From Tieghemiomyces parasiticus (Eukaryota > Kickxellomycota > Dimargaritomycetes > Dimargaritales > Dimargaritaceae), in assembly GCA_027575765.1 (NCBI GenBank), contig JANBPT010000277.1, positions 1 through 48,532 on the forward strand: a stretch of DNA of 48,532 nt, read 5' to 3'. The number at the start of each line of letters is the position of its first letter. The stretch's first letter is position 1. Below the pieces are notes generated by a model. It was not told the origin of the DNA and did no database searches. It was given only the letters and a program-made list of their open reading frames with translations. Positions 1 through 10,447 of this stretch are shown piece after piece. Made by a program: the position numbers and the translations under genes.

Positions 1-1337
1 ACCCATGCTAAACTTTCCAACTCCAGAGTCAAACTTCTTCCAACTCCTCCTTATAGTCTCAACCTAGCCCCCTTCCTGAAACTTCCTGTTGTTCATCAAT
101 GCCAAAGGGCAGACTAATTGGCAAATTTTCACTGTGCTGATATTAGGACCAAGTCTAATACCATACCTAAAGGCTATTCTACTATCACAGAATTTATGGT
201 TCTGAAATAGTAGACTTAAACTTTACCTTGGGAGAATCTAATGTGGTGGTTCCCAATCACCACACCTGCCCCACTAGAGGCAGTTGTGGATGCCAGGTAA
301 TTATAGCTTGCCAGACACTAGCCAATTGATTTGAAATCCTGCTTTAATAACTGGTCTGAAAGAGCTCACTGAGTAGTGTATAATGTTGGTGTGGTGTCCA
401 AAATGGGGTCTGGCACCCACTGGACAAGTAGCCAGGTGGGGAAGATTTATTGGTAAAGAGTAGAAGGGCCACCTGTAGGTAGCAAGTGCTACACACTGTC
501 AAGCAATACAAGCAAGTAAAATCACAAAACAGAGAGTGAATCATGGAGGAGGGTGGAGGCCTGGGTTGATAGAGGATGCTAAGTGGTAATGTTCATGGCC
601 AAGTACGTATATCCAGCAGTTGCCTGGTAGGTTTGGCAGCCATTGGTGGATGGTGGCTTGAAGAGGTTGCATACTGGCGCATCGGTTATGCAGTCTTGTT
701 TATGGGCGTCACAGTTGGGTATAATTTCTCAATTAATTCTGTTGAGACTTGAGATGGACATTACCTTATGAAGCACCTATAAAATTGTTGTATTGCAACA
801 CTGCGGAGTGGGTGAGAGGAACAGCTATGTAATTGGCGGGTCTCCAAAAACTCAGCATCACTTTTTTCCTCTCGACACTTGGACAAAGAGGTTTATGGAT
901 ATACATGCCTATACAAAATATTATTTGACTCCATAGCGATCAACCTTAAAGTAAATTTAATTGTAACTAAATATTTATACCCACACGGGGATATAATTAA
1001 TAAAAATAGCTAACCCAAACAACCCCTAAGTCACTCGAACAATCTAGAGGTTATACTTTTTTTTACTTGCGAGTGCAACCACAGTGTGGGGAAGATCCCT
1101 CCGCGTCGAACGAATCGGATCGGCCAGAAAAACCGCCACGCCCCATGGCAGAGGAACAAGCTGAAACGAATCCACCTCTGCCAGATGCGAATTTCCCCAG
1201 CCCTACGGATAGCAACAAGCTGTCAGATGATACTCAACGATAAACAAGTAAAACTGGGACGCCCCACCGCCACCAAAGCGAAAAGACTGTACGCGAAATA
1301 AACCCTTATTTTATTATCTATTTTCTCAAGCCCACCA
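1..1337. other. AT-rich gene-poor region with one LTR-like repeat
   Basis: No convincing gene lies here. It contains a 132 bp LTR-like repeat at 133-264 and, next to it, a stretch (about 355-505) related to 14470-14620. A short open frame ending at 1243 has an ATG at 1145 (32 codons, Pro/Glu-rich). It could be the tail of a lost gene, but no upstream exon can be recognised. Confidence 0.6.
133..264 (-). mobile_element. Family B solo-LTR-like repeat, copy 1
   Basis: On the minus strand the element begins TGTGGTGATT and ends ATCAGCACA, matching the copies at 14785-14917 and 16182-16314 along its length. The TG...CA ends resemble an LTR. Unlike the other two copies it has no matching 5 bp flanks, so it may be old, recombined, or one LTR of a larger decayed element. 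Internal coding sequence was not seen. Confidence 0.75.
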
Positions 1338-2873
1338 TTACATCTGCATACGGCAAGTCCCTTCCATATCGGCTATACAAGGGTCCAATGCGTTGGCCAG
1401 GTATCCTGCCCAGGCGTCCACGACAGCCAGCACGGGATCCTTTGTAAAATCCACCATGTCCTTATGAATGGCGCGGTAGATTTCGTTTAAGGCAGCATAC
1501 ATGCGGTTAGTGTACTTGATATCACGGTCCACCAGCGCTTGGATATCGGCCGGGACCTGGTCGTCATCAGGGGCTGCGGCCACCCAATAGTCATCGGATT
1601 TAAGTTCATCGTATTCCTCTTCCTCTTCCTCCTCCTCCTCCTCCTCCTCCTCCTCGCCGTCTTCTGGGCTTTCGTCGTCGCCCTCAGCGCGCGGGGGGTC
1701 AACCGGCCACTGACCGGCACCAGGGCGCGTGTCAATGGCGGGGCCTGACGAAGCGAGCTCCGGAACGTCCCGGACGTAATCGAACTTGGAATGGGTGCTA
1801 GCGCCGTAGTAAGGGTCACTGGGGTCCTCCTGCTCCATGTTCTCGAGGTGAAGGGCTTGCTGGGGACTAACTTCGTCCGTGGTCAACTGCTTCTCGGTGG
1901 CTTCCTTGCGGGCCAGGGCCGCCATGGCCATCGCCAGGCGCTTGGAACTATCCTCCTCGAACGGCTGCTCACCGTCGGCGTCATCACTATCCAGTTGGGC
2001 CTCTTCTTCTTCGGGTTCGAAGTAATCCCCCTCGTCAGCCTCTCCGGGCGTTAGTTTCAGGAACCGGTTATTCGGAGTCGACTGCTCCTCGAGGTACTTA
2101 GAGATATATATGGCGCGGAATAGCGGCTGGTAGCGCGCCAAAGCCTCGTCAAAATTCTCGGTAGTGATCAGCTTCTCGCGATAAACAAAACCAAGCTTCT
2201 CGGTGACCATGTGGAAAATGAGATCGTTGGCATAAAAATCATGGACATACAGGAGATCCTGGTATCGGACACTTTCGTCAACGTACACCTTCAGCAGCGG
2301 GAAGTTATCGTATATGAAAGTTTTGTGTTTTTCGGTGAGGAGCATATTGTGGGCCCTTCGGAGATTTGGAATCCTATCTTCTTTATCCAGATCGGCGTAT
2401 AGGAATTGTTCGATATCGTCAATGGTCGAAACGCCGGACTTTTCGTAGAGATCTTTCAAATAGTAGGTGGCACTATGAAACCGCGCTTGGGATGCCTGTA
2501 CGTATTGAGTCCACTCCTTGATGACGGGGGTGATGGCGCGCGTGATAATGCCTTCCGGGTCGGGGCGGGACATGGCATCTTCCGGGAAGTCCTCCATGAC
2601 CTGAGAGCTGGTTATGCTGTAGTACTCGGCATAATCGGAGCGACTATGACCGTGCATGAAGCTTGCGAACTGGGCCACCGGATTCTGTGTCGGTTCTACC
2701 AGGGTTTGGTGCATCTTGCCCATGTTTGATTGGTATTTGCGCACTTCAGCAGCACCCGTTGTATCCCCGAGGCTGACCTTCGTAGCCCCTTCTTCATTCG
2801 GACGGCCAAGCACCACGCGGTTGGCCACAATAGCTACAAAAGCCATCAGGAAGGGGGTATATACGGCTTTCAT
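1338..2873 (-). CDS. Secreted acidic protein of unknown function
   Basis: Single-exon gene of 511 residues. Residues 1 to about 23 form a signal peptide (Lys2, then a hydrophobic core, small residues near the cleavage point), so the protein should enter the secretory pathway. The middle (about 90-270) is rich in aromatic and charged residues and predicted helical, without a domain I recognise. From about 285 it is very acidic, with an unbroken glutamate tract near residues 407-420 encoded by a CTC/CCT-type microsatellite on the plus strand. The C-terminal 75 residues return to a folded-looking sequence with two cysteines. There is no transmembrane segment after the signal peptide and no anchor. 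A TATA-like TATAAAAGG lies on the same strand at 3179-3187. No family is recognised; it looks like a lineage-specific secreted protein. Confidence 0.8.
   Translation of the reverse strand: MKAVYTPFLMAFVAIVANRVVLGRPNEEGATKVSLGDTTGAAEVRKYQSNMGKMHQTLVEPTQNPVAQFASFMHGHSRSDYAEYYSITSSQVMEDFPEDAMSRPDPEGIITRAITPVIKEWTQYVQASQARFHSATYYLKDLYEKSGVSTIDDIEQFLYADLDKEDRIPNLRRAHNMLLTEKHKTFIYDNFPLLKVYVDESVRYQDLLYVHDFYANDLIFHMVTEKLGFVYREKLITTENFDEALARYQPLFRAIYISKYLEEQSTPNNRFLKLTPGEADEGDYFEPEEEEAQLDSDDADGEQPFEEDSSKRLAMAMAALARKEATEKQLTTDEVSPQQALHLENMEQEDPSDPYYGASTHSKFDYVRDVPELASSGPAIDTRPGAGQWPVDPPRAEGDDESPEDGEEEEEEEEEEEEEEYDELKSDDYWVAAAPDDDQVPADIQALVDRDIKYTNRMYAALNEIYRAIHKDMVDFTKDPVLAVVDAWAGYLANALDPCIADMEGTCRMQM
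1609..1654. repeat. Trinucleotide microsatellite encoding poly-Glu
   Basis: A run of CTC/CCT triplets on the plus strand encodes the glutamate tract of the secreted protein on the minus strand. Such tracts vary in length between strains. Confidence 0.9.
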
Positions 2874-4732
2874 GGTAGTGACGGCACAACTTTTTGTGTG
2901 GGGTGGACACTAGGGTTGTGAGCGGGAAGTGGAAGGAGTTTGTAACGACTAGGGTATAAAGATTATCTACAGCAATGGTTGTGAGCGATAGGGAGCTGCT
3001 ATGGGGGCTTTTTTTAGATATGTATAAATGGACCACTTCGGCCTGACGCACGAACTGCGAAACCGGGATACAAGGTCGAAGAGTGACGGTGAGACGAAAG
3101 GGGAAGGAGGTAGGTCCGTCGTACGGCAAATGTGTTGGGGTGATGAGCTATTACTTAAGGGCGGCAGGGTCGTCTCCTTTTATAATGGCGGCAGAGAGTT
3201 CTCGGTACTCTTAGCCAGTTGAAGGGTGAGTGGTTGGGGATAGATAGACTGGGAAGCGGTACCTACTCTGCTCCTTGCGCCACGGCGGACACAAAGGACG
3301 ATGCCATGGCACGGGTTCCCCCGTAAGTGTAGAGAGGAGGGCGTGCGGGCCCCGAGACACTAACGGTTAACCTTCTCCCTAGCGTAGCGCATCTTTCCTC
3401 GCCGACAAGAAGGGGGCCCTGGTGTGGTGAGGCGGAGAGGATGGCAACGGAGACGGGTGGGTGAGGGTAGCGAGGATGGCGTAGACGGTGTGGTACAGGC
3501 GGCCTGACGACCATTGGACTTCGACGGCTGGTGGGCGGAGGACCCGGACTGAATTGGTGCGTATGGTGGAATAATCAGAATACGGTGGCAGTACGGGCTA
3601 TCGAGTCGAGCCCTCCGAAAATGGACAAAGGGGACAGGGGTGGCAGGGAGGGCCTCAGGTCCGCGCCGACCCATTTCGCAGTCCGCTTTTTCTGATGGAG
3701 TCAAGTTGGCCATTTCCACGCAGCGGTAGCGCGGCCTGGCCTTGAAGCTTTAAAACGTTGGAGAATATACGTTTCACCGCAAGTGCATCCGAGGCTGCTT
3801 TTTTCTTTTCGGCATCCGGCGCCGATGGGGCGGGCGGTGCACTCGACCAATTTACTCTACTCCCGTCGTTCCGCAGCCCTCGGATTTCGTGTCGGCGAGG
3901 CCGAGCAGATCGGGACTCCAAAGTCTTCGATAGATGGAAACGGAAACAAAGAGGACGAGAGGGTAGCCAAATCTAGTTGTCGTTTCAAGCGGCTGGGGGG
4001 GGGCACCGAGCGGACGCCCCCCCCCTCCTACTTTGGCTTGCCAAGGGGCGAAGATGCTTGACACGGAAGCATTAGCCGGCGCCAGTTGACTTCTAATTAT
4101 CTTCTCGCCTCCGGTTCTCTTCAAGCGGGCTAGCACCCGGCGAGTCTTTCTTTCCGGTCCCTGCTCATCACTGTGGCCACCACTACCGGATACAAAGCGC
4201 CATGCTCAAAATCGGATCCGACCGGTGAGTATGTCGGAAACGCAGGTTGATATAGATAAGACCTATCATTCTTAGTCACGGAATGCGGAACTCCGGCGCT
4301 TGGTAAATGGAGGAAGAGCCTTATTTGGTTTATATTTGCCATATCTCAACCCTTCAGGGTGACGCCGACGGTTGTACCACAAGAAACCCTCACTGCGCCG
4401 GTCAATTTTGCGGCATTTGACCAAGCCATTGGCCCTTACTTTCCGGGGAATGCCAACGAACCAGTAATTATGATGACGGACGTAGATAAACTGTCCTTCG
4501 ATGAGGACTAGGGGGGATGACACGCGATGGTCAACCCAGACTGCAGACTAGCGCAGTCTCTTGTTACCAGCCCTGGGCCCATTGCGCACCCCTCGGAGTG
4601 ATTGGCCGGGAATGGAATTTAGATAGGTAGCACCAGTGGCTAACAGCATAAGCTCCGACTGTCACTTTGCGTCCGCAAATCATTTCCTACATCTCCTCCT
4701 CAACCATTCCGTACTCCGTAGCACCCGACGCC
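2874..4732. other. GC-rich intergenic region
   Basis: No complete gene was found. It holds the likely promoter of the secreted acidic protein (TATAAAAGG on the minus strand, 3179-3187). A minus-strand open stretch at about 4420-4545 resembles an N-terminal exon of a clathrin-adaptor mu subunit, but no partner exon was found; see findings. Confidence 0.5.
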
Positions 4733-5358
4733 ATGGTAGGTGCTGTCCAACCCAGACACTCATCTTGACAGAGAAATGTGACCTGATGCCTTCATGTCGA
4801 GCTAGACGAGATTCCACCGTAGTTAATCCCTCGACACATGCCTAACTGCCGACGCCGCTCCTCTGCTACAATTCCCCCAACCCCCCCCACTGGCATACAC
4901 ACGCGCACACTTATTCGTCGCCCATACACTCTCAGTCTGAACTCGACGAAACCATCCAGCGCCTGGTGGCTAAGAAGGGTGTCAAGGGTGTCATTGTGTT
5001 GGCTAAGGAAGGCTCGGCCGTCATTCGCTCGACGGTCGACGAGGACCTGGCTGCCAAGTACGCTAGGCTCATAGGAAACCTGGTGGATACAGCACGATCG
5101 ACTGTCCATGCACTGGACGACCAGAACGACCTGACGTTCCTGCGAGTACGGACTAAGAAGCACGAAGTAATGATCTCACCAGGTAGGTGAAGCTTGTCGG
5201 CTATGCCCTCCTCCTCCCGAAAGGCTGTCAGTCAACCCTAGTATCCGTACGTAACTAACCATGCACTCTACAATATGCACGTTTCGATGTCGACTGCGAC
5301 TCCTCCTACAGACCCCAACTACATTCTCATCGTCATCCAGAACCCTCAAGAGCACTAA
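4733..5358 (+). CDS. Dynein light chain, roadblock/LC7 family
   Basis: 98-residue dynein roadblock light chain, a non-catalytic subunit that dimerises on the dynein intermediate chain and links the motor to cargo. Exons: 4733-4735, 4936-5182, 5312-5358. The first coding exon is just the ATG, directly followed by a GTAGGT donor; the acceptor CTCAG joins it in frame to SELDETIQRL, the expected family N-terminus. Family signatures are QNDLTFLR, then RTKKHE, MISP and the terminal LIVIQNPQEH, which lies in the last exon. Length equals the usual 96-100 residues. The protein ends with His before the stop. The gene converges with the SH3 gene 402 bp downstream. Splice sites are inferred by eye; the fit to the family supports all three exons. 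Confidence 0.93.
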
Positions 5359-5760
5359 ATATTTAGGCCTCCCCCTTCCGACTTGATATATAAACGAGTG
5401 CAAAATTTCCTCGCTAGATGTGGAATTGTATTGGTTAGAAATGAGACCTTACGGACAGGGGCAAAATTCACTTGATATGAGAGCAATACTGGCGATTTTT
5501 TTTTAAAGCTAGACGATTGAGGAACCCGAAAAATCGAGAGTGTTACAAATAAATAAAAGATGGGCGCGAAAAGTGTGAAACAAGGCAAGGCCAAGGAAGT
5601 GAGGTCGGAAGGGAATTGGTCGAGCTCACCCTGGTAGACGCAGAAGAGACAGAGATAGTTGTGCTAGAAAACTGTCCCTAGGTGGAACAAAAACGGCACG
5701 ATAATCGGCTCGTGAGGGAGACCAAGTGCAAAGAATACCATGGCTGGATAACCTAGGGGT
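5359..5760. other. Convergent intergenic spacer
   Basis: Spacer between the stop codons of the roadblock and SH3 genes. It should hold both 3' ends. I see nothing else in it. Confidence 0.6.
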
Positions 5761-7131
5761 CTACATGCCGCCGGGGGTGGCTCGCCGACTCGGTCGACGA
5801 CCCATCATGTCGGGCTGGAACGAATTACGTCGCATATGGGGGCCACCGGGACGCGGGGCGCCACCCGGGAAGCCATAGCCGTCAGGTCCGAAGCCGCCAG
5901 GAGGACCACCGTTCGGACCCATCACGTCGGGACCCCCGGGGCCGTAGCCGAATCCACCCATCCCACTGCCACCACCTCCACCGTAGAACCCGCCGTCCGA
6001 CCCGGGACCACCGCTAGGACGGGGTCGGTGCTGGAATCCACCACCGCCCATCATGTCCGGGTGGGACGACATGGGCCGCTGCTGGTTACGCGGGTCGAAC
6101 GAATGGCGGAAGTTGGACGGACGGGGACTATGGCCGCCTCCGGGGCCGCCTTCAAACCCGGAGCTATAGGGCGGACGAGGACTCATCGGGTGGGGGCCGC
6201 CCATCCCGCCAGGACCGCCTCCGCCAGGCCCCATCGACGGGTCCATCCCCGAGGCGTCCATAGGGTCGAACGAATTGCCAGGGCCACCGCCGTTAAAGTT
6301 GGGTGGCATGGGCGAGGTGGCCGACCGACCGGGACGGCTACGCGGGCCTCCCATGCCCATCGCATCAAACGAGCCGGCTAGGTTGGAAGTGTCCTCGTTT
6401 GGTAAGTACGGACGGGTATGATTGGCGGGGAACAGGCCCATCCCGTCAGGCCGGCCGCGAATGACGCCCTGCCACCAGTCCGGGCGAGAAGGGTCCAAGA
6501 CCTGAATGATGTCACCGACCTGGATGGCAATGGCACCCTCGAACGTCGCGTCGCACGGGAACATGGCCTGGACATACTTGGGGTAGCTACCGTCGGGCAG
6601 CAGCGGTTGACCGTCGCCGCTACCATCCGCGCCGCTGCCAGGTTGTCCGGGATGGGGGGAGTGTCCATTGCCGGCGAAAGGTCCAGGACCGGGACCAAAG
6701 GGTGAGGGGCCGCCCCGAGAAGGGGGATTGGGCCCGCCAAAGTTTCCAGGGGTGGAGGGACCGTGGGCAAACTCACGACGGTGGGGGTTACCGCCAGGAC
6801 CGGCCGTGCGGGAACGGCGGAGGCCCGGGCCAGAATTCATAAATCCGCCCGGACCCATTCCGCCGCCCATCCCACCCATCCCGGCCATTCCGCCTGGACC
6901 CATGCCACCGGGGCCCATGCCACCCATCCCGCCGGGACCGTGGCCCATACCACCCTGGGGACCCCCGGCGCCGGGGAACGGATTCCACATCTTGTTGAAG
7001 GCGGACACGCGGGGCGGCAAACGGCGGGAGATACTCTCGTAGCTAACAGGGTTGAGCACCCCAAAGCGGTAGAGAAACTCGACGTTACTCCACGTCTGGT
7101 TGATAATGAAGCGAATGGCCTCGTCGTCCAT
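5761..7131 (-). CDS. SH3-domain protein, LSB-like, Gly/Pro-rich
   Basis: Intronless gene of 456 residues. Residues 1-57 form a helical head ending in a PP motif, like that of yeast LSB1/PIN3 proteins, which bind the actin regulator Las17 (WASP). A Gly/Met/Pro-rich linker follows (about 58-180). One SH3 domain spans about 182-243: ALYxF-like motif degenerated to AMFPCDA, acidic loop, the DWWQGV tryptophans, GLFPANH and the terminal Tyr. The C-terminal 210 residues are low-complexity, rich in Gly, Pro, Met, Arg and Ser. LSB1 proteins have no such long Gly-rich insertion between head and SH3, so this is an expanded relative. Likely a cytoplasmic actin-patch or prion-like adaptor. It is divergent with mitochondrial bL17; a TATATAAACC box on its strand lies near 7601-7610. 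Confidence 0.85.
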   Translation of the reverse strand: MDDEAIRFIINQTWSNVEFLYRFGVLNPVSYESISRRLPPRVSAFNKMWNPFPGAGGPQGGMGHGPGGMGGMGPGGMGPGGMAGMGGMGGGMGPGGFMNSGPGLRRSRTAGPGGNPHRREFAHGPSTPGNFGGPNPPSRGGPSPFGPGPGPFAGNGHSPHPGQPGSGADGSGDGQPLLPDGSYPKYVQAMFPCDATFEGAIAIQVGDIIQVLDPSRPDWWQGVIRGRPDGMGLFPANHTRPYLPNEDTSNLAGSFDAMGMGGPRSRPGRSATSPMPPNFNGGGPGNSFDPMDASGMDPSMGPGGGGPGGMGGPHPMSPRPPYSSGFEGGPGGGHSPRPSNFRHSFDPRNQQRPMSSHPDMMGGGGFQHRPRPSGGPGSDGGFYGGGGGSGMGGFGYGPGGPDVMGPNGGPPGGFGPDGYGFPGGAPRPGGPHMRRNSFQPDMMGRRPSRRATPGGM

Positions 7132-8716
7132 GACTGACTGGGGAAAGCGGTTATTGCGGTGGGCAATGGTTGGGTAGTAAACGCAGTAGCGCCGGGTCGT
7201 GGTTAATGGTCAGCGTGGAGAGGCGTGGCCTGCTGGAGGGATTGAATCTAGGGGCTGCACGACGCGTTGAAATGAACGGGCAGAGGCAACGTGGTGGTGC
7301 GTGTATGTGTGTCGGTAAAAAAAGAGGTGGGGAAACGGGAAGAAGGTCAAGCCGATTACCTGGCCGCCAGGGTCGGAGTACGGGGAAGGGTCAGGGCGGC
7401 AGTGGTGCAAGGGCAGTGACGCGCAAAACCGTATTGGGGTGTATGTGTGTGGGCGTGGGTGAGCGTCCGACAGCTGACGCCAAACACTCCAAGGCAGAAA
7501 GCTGGGAGGCAGGGTGGTGGAACGGTATACGACGAGCAGGGTGGCGGAAGAGGTCAATATCGAAACAGTGGCCCGCGGGGAGGCGTTCGGAAGCCATTGG
7601 TTTATATAATGCGGCGTCTGGGCCGGCAATAGAGCCATTGCCTAGTTGGATGGGCAGGTGCAGGCGATAGGAACGCGGACGCGCCTGGGGGCTTCGTAGA
7701 CCGCGGTGGCTCTGGCGGTCGGTCAGGGCGAGGCATCGTCACCGTGCCCCCCTCCTCGCTTCTCACCCATCAAAATGTGTGACGCACAGTGAGGGGTTGG
7801 GGGTGGGGGATGCAAAAGCACCCGCGCCAGCGCATACGGGCAGGGAGGGAGGGAAGGGATTGACTTGGCACAGTGTATGTGTATGCAGCGCCACCGGGCG
7901 TGTCGAGCGCGTCGGCCTGGGCGGTTGGCCGCTGGGTTGGACGGTGCTCGGAGTGGTTCGTCCCGATGGTGTGGCACGGGCGACCTGGGCGGATGCTCGG
8001 TCGGGCCCTCCGCATGACGATGAGTTGCACGGCTCTTCTTCCCGAACGCCCCGCCCAGCCCTGTGCAACCCCGAGACGCGCCGTTGCGCTAACACAGCTG
8101 TTGTTGCTGCCATAGAACCATGGTTTGAACGGAAGGACCAGTCAGCATCCGCGGGCCGGCATTAACCCTCCCCTCCCCCGGACTTTCAAAGGCATAACAA
8201 GCTTAACAGCCGCCGACCAATGGCCTTACCTGGCTCCCCTGGGGCTCTACGTCAGACGGGGGACAAGCAACAGGGCCTATAAGGGACAGAGGCTGCATTC
8301 GACCCTCCTTCCGGTCGACTGTCCAAGGCATGTTTTTAACATCCCATGGGATATTTGTCTTGCCTACGCTCTTACCATGAGACCTGGGGTGGATGTGGGC
8401 CCCACCTCAAAAACCCTGCCCAGCCCCTCCGCTGCCAACACCGGCCGCTCGCCACCCCGTCGAGGCCGCCTGGCCAGTGAGAAGCCCCACAGGCCGACGA
8501 ATCCAACGCCCCCCCGCAGATCTACGCTGCTATGCCTGGAATCACCACGCCCCGCGATTAATCCCCACCGCCGTGCTCCTCATTTAGCATACCAGATTCG
8601 CGATCGGTCCGAACCCGTCGTGTGCCTCCTAGTTGTACAATCGGCCCTGGCTCCCGTCTTGTCCCTAATTCACATCCCCTGACCCTGATTCCATCCATCA
8701 CCGCACCAAGTTCACC
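7132..8716. other. Divergent intergenic region, SH3 gene / bL17m
   Basis: About 1.6 kb between two divergent start codons, GC-rich, with many open frames but none resembling a protein. TATA-like sequences face each gene (minus strand near 7601-7610; plus strand CTATAAGGG near 8277-8285). Long untranslated leaders are possible. Confidence 0.5.
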
Positions 8717-9927
8717 ATGACGCTGCGGAAGCCCATTTCCAGTTATGGCAAAACGTGGTCCTACACTAAGGCCATGTTCCGTAACATGACCACCTCCCTG
8801 ATCAAGTACGGCCGGATCGAGACCACTGTTCCCAAGGCCAAGCTTCTCCGCAAGGTGGCCGAGCGGGTAAGTCTCTGACCGCAAGTTGGCCCTTGTGTGC
8901 ACGTCCCCGCCAGGCACTGCCGTCCACATAGGCTTCGCTGCTAGGCGGTAGGTGGCCTACGTCTCAGCGGGAGACGCCCTGTCAGCAGGTACCAAGGAGG
9001 CGTCAGCACATGGACTAACCACCCGCTTTTACCTTGAACCATGCCTGCCCGTAGATGATCACCTTTGGTCGCCGCGGTAACCGGGGTGATGAGATCCAGG
9101 TCATCAAGTTTATGCAGGTAAGTTGCTGGTCTGTCGAGTTTCAGGCCCTTGGCATCAGGGGGTTTTCTTATTTACCCACCTTAATTTGGCAAGTACCTCA
9201 GACGAGTAGGGTGCATCCCATGCCAGTCCACTATCAATCACTAAACCAACCCCCACCCCCGTCCCATACGTCCTACCTCTAGGAACGCCAACTCACTCTG
9301 CCCAAAATCTTTAACGAGCTCGGCCCGCGCTTCAAGGAGCGCCAAGGTGGCTACACTCGCCTCATCCGGATCGGCTGGCGCAAACCCGACCACGCGCCGA
9401 TGGCCGCCGTCGAATTTGTAGGGGGCGAGCACGATCTGCGCCTGCTGACCACCGTCAAGGACCTCGCTCGCACGCAATACGAAACCAGCGGTAACCAGGC
9501 CAGCAACCTGGCCAATTTCTCGCGGGTCTGGCACATCATCCTGGGGGTCGACCCGGCCTTCCCTTCATCAACCGCCCCCGCTCCCTCATCCTCCATCGTG
9601 CACGCGATCCTCGCCTGTCCCGACGAGCTTGTGATCCCCGAGAAACCTCTGACCAAGCGCGAGTTTGTATCCCTCAAGAAGTGCGAGAAGGCCATTTTCC
9701 ATATTAAGAAGGATCTCAACAAGGTGCTACGGAACCTGAACATGACCCCAGAGGACCTCCAGGCCCGAATCGATGCCGAAGTGGCGGAGCTCAAGGAGGT
9801 CCCGGCCAACCCCTACACCCAGTACAATGTCAATCAGGGCCTGCAGCCTAAGTGGAAGGACCTCACGCCGCCTCGCTACGCATCTACCGACCCGCACCGG
9901 AACCACAAGTTGCCGCAGCGCCGATAG
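8717..9927 (+). CDS. MRPL8: Mitochondrial large-subunit ribosomal protein bL17m
   Basis: 285-residue mitochondrial bL17, a structural protein of the mitoribosome large subunit. Exons: 8717-8866, 9055-9117, 9283-9927, both introns in phase 0. Exon 1 carries the bL17 core: RKP...[32 protein letters not shown], seen here over residues 4-44, ending in the LRKVAER helix. Exon 2 continues with [13 protein letters not shown], and exon 3 with [19 protein letters not shown], all classic bL17 motifs. The C-terminal extension of about 160 residues is usual for fungal MRPL8 and absent from bacterial L17. The N-terminus starts directly with the bL17 core and has little presequence. The following NOP16 gene is on the same strand, 520 bp downstream. 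Confidence 0.94.
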
Positions 9928-10447
9928 ATCGTACAGTTTGGAGACGTCCTTTGTCCTAGTCAGGTCGTTAGGTTGGGGTAACACCCCACTGTCGTTTGGC
10001 AATTAAATCTATGCCTCAGAACTGAGTTCTTCGTTAATTTTGAGAGGTGCTAGATTGTAAATGTATGACGAAATGTGGGAGATTGTAGATATTGGACAAT
10101 ATAACTTTTACTATCTTGCTCCGCCCACTTGGGAGGTGGGGCCAGGGGTGCTTTAATCACGTGATTAGATACGAGGCCCGCTGGCTACCATGGCCTTACC
10201 ACTGGATACCCAAGGTGGCTTTTAGTCCTTGACACCTTTTTTTTTTTCTTGGCTACCCAACTTTTGCCAACCACCTTGCACCCCACCTAGTTGAATTCAG
10301 CCAACTCTCTGTAGCAAACCAGCCAGCCCAAGCCTTTCATTTGGCGAGTTCAACTCCTGACCACCAACCAATCTGTCCCCTTGGCATTCCACTCATTTTC
10401 GCTACCACTCTATACAACCCCGCTGGTACTTAGTGCCTACCGTCACC
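9928..10447. promoter_or_regulatory. bL17m 3' end and NOP16 promoter with CACGTG palindrome
   Basis: No gene here. A perfect 14 bp palindrome TAATCACGTGATTA at 10154-10167 contains the CACGTG E-box, bound in fungi by bHLH factors such as Cbf1 or Tye7. It lies about 280 bp upstream of the NOP16 start. The leader before 10448 is pyrimidine-rich. Confidence 0.5.

Noticed and set aside
1086..1301. Open frame of 71 codons before the secreted acidic protein
   Set aside because: It begins with GTG, is basic and low in structure, and overlaps another open frame; no splice partner or homologue seen.
3655..4136. Several long overlapping open frames in GC-rich DNA
   Set aside because: Composition follows GC bias, frames overlap on both strands and none resembles a protein.
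7210..8682. Long open frames in the SH3/bL17m intergenic region
   Set aside because: Pro/Arg/His-rich translations typical of GC-rich non-coding DNA, on both strands, with no family likeness.
10433..10447. Upstream extension of NOP16
   Set aside because: The codon at 10433 is GTG; ATG 10448 has good context and matches the family start.
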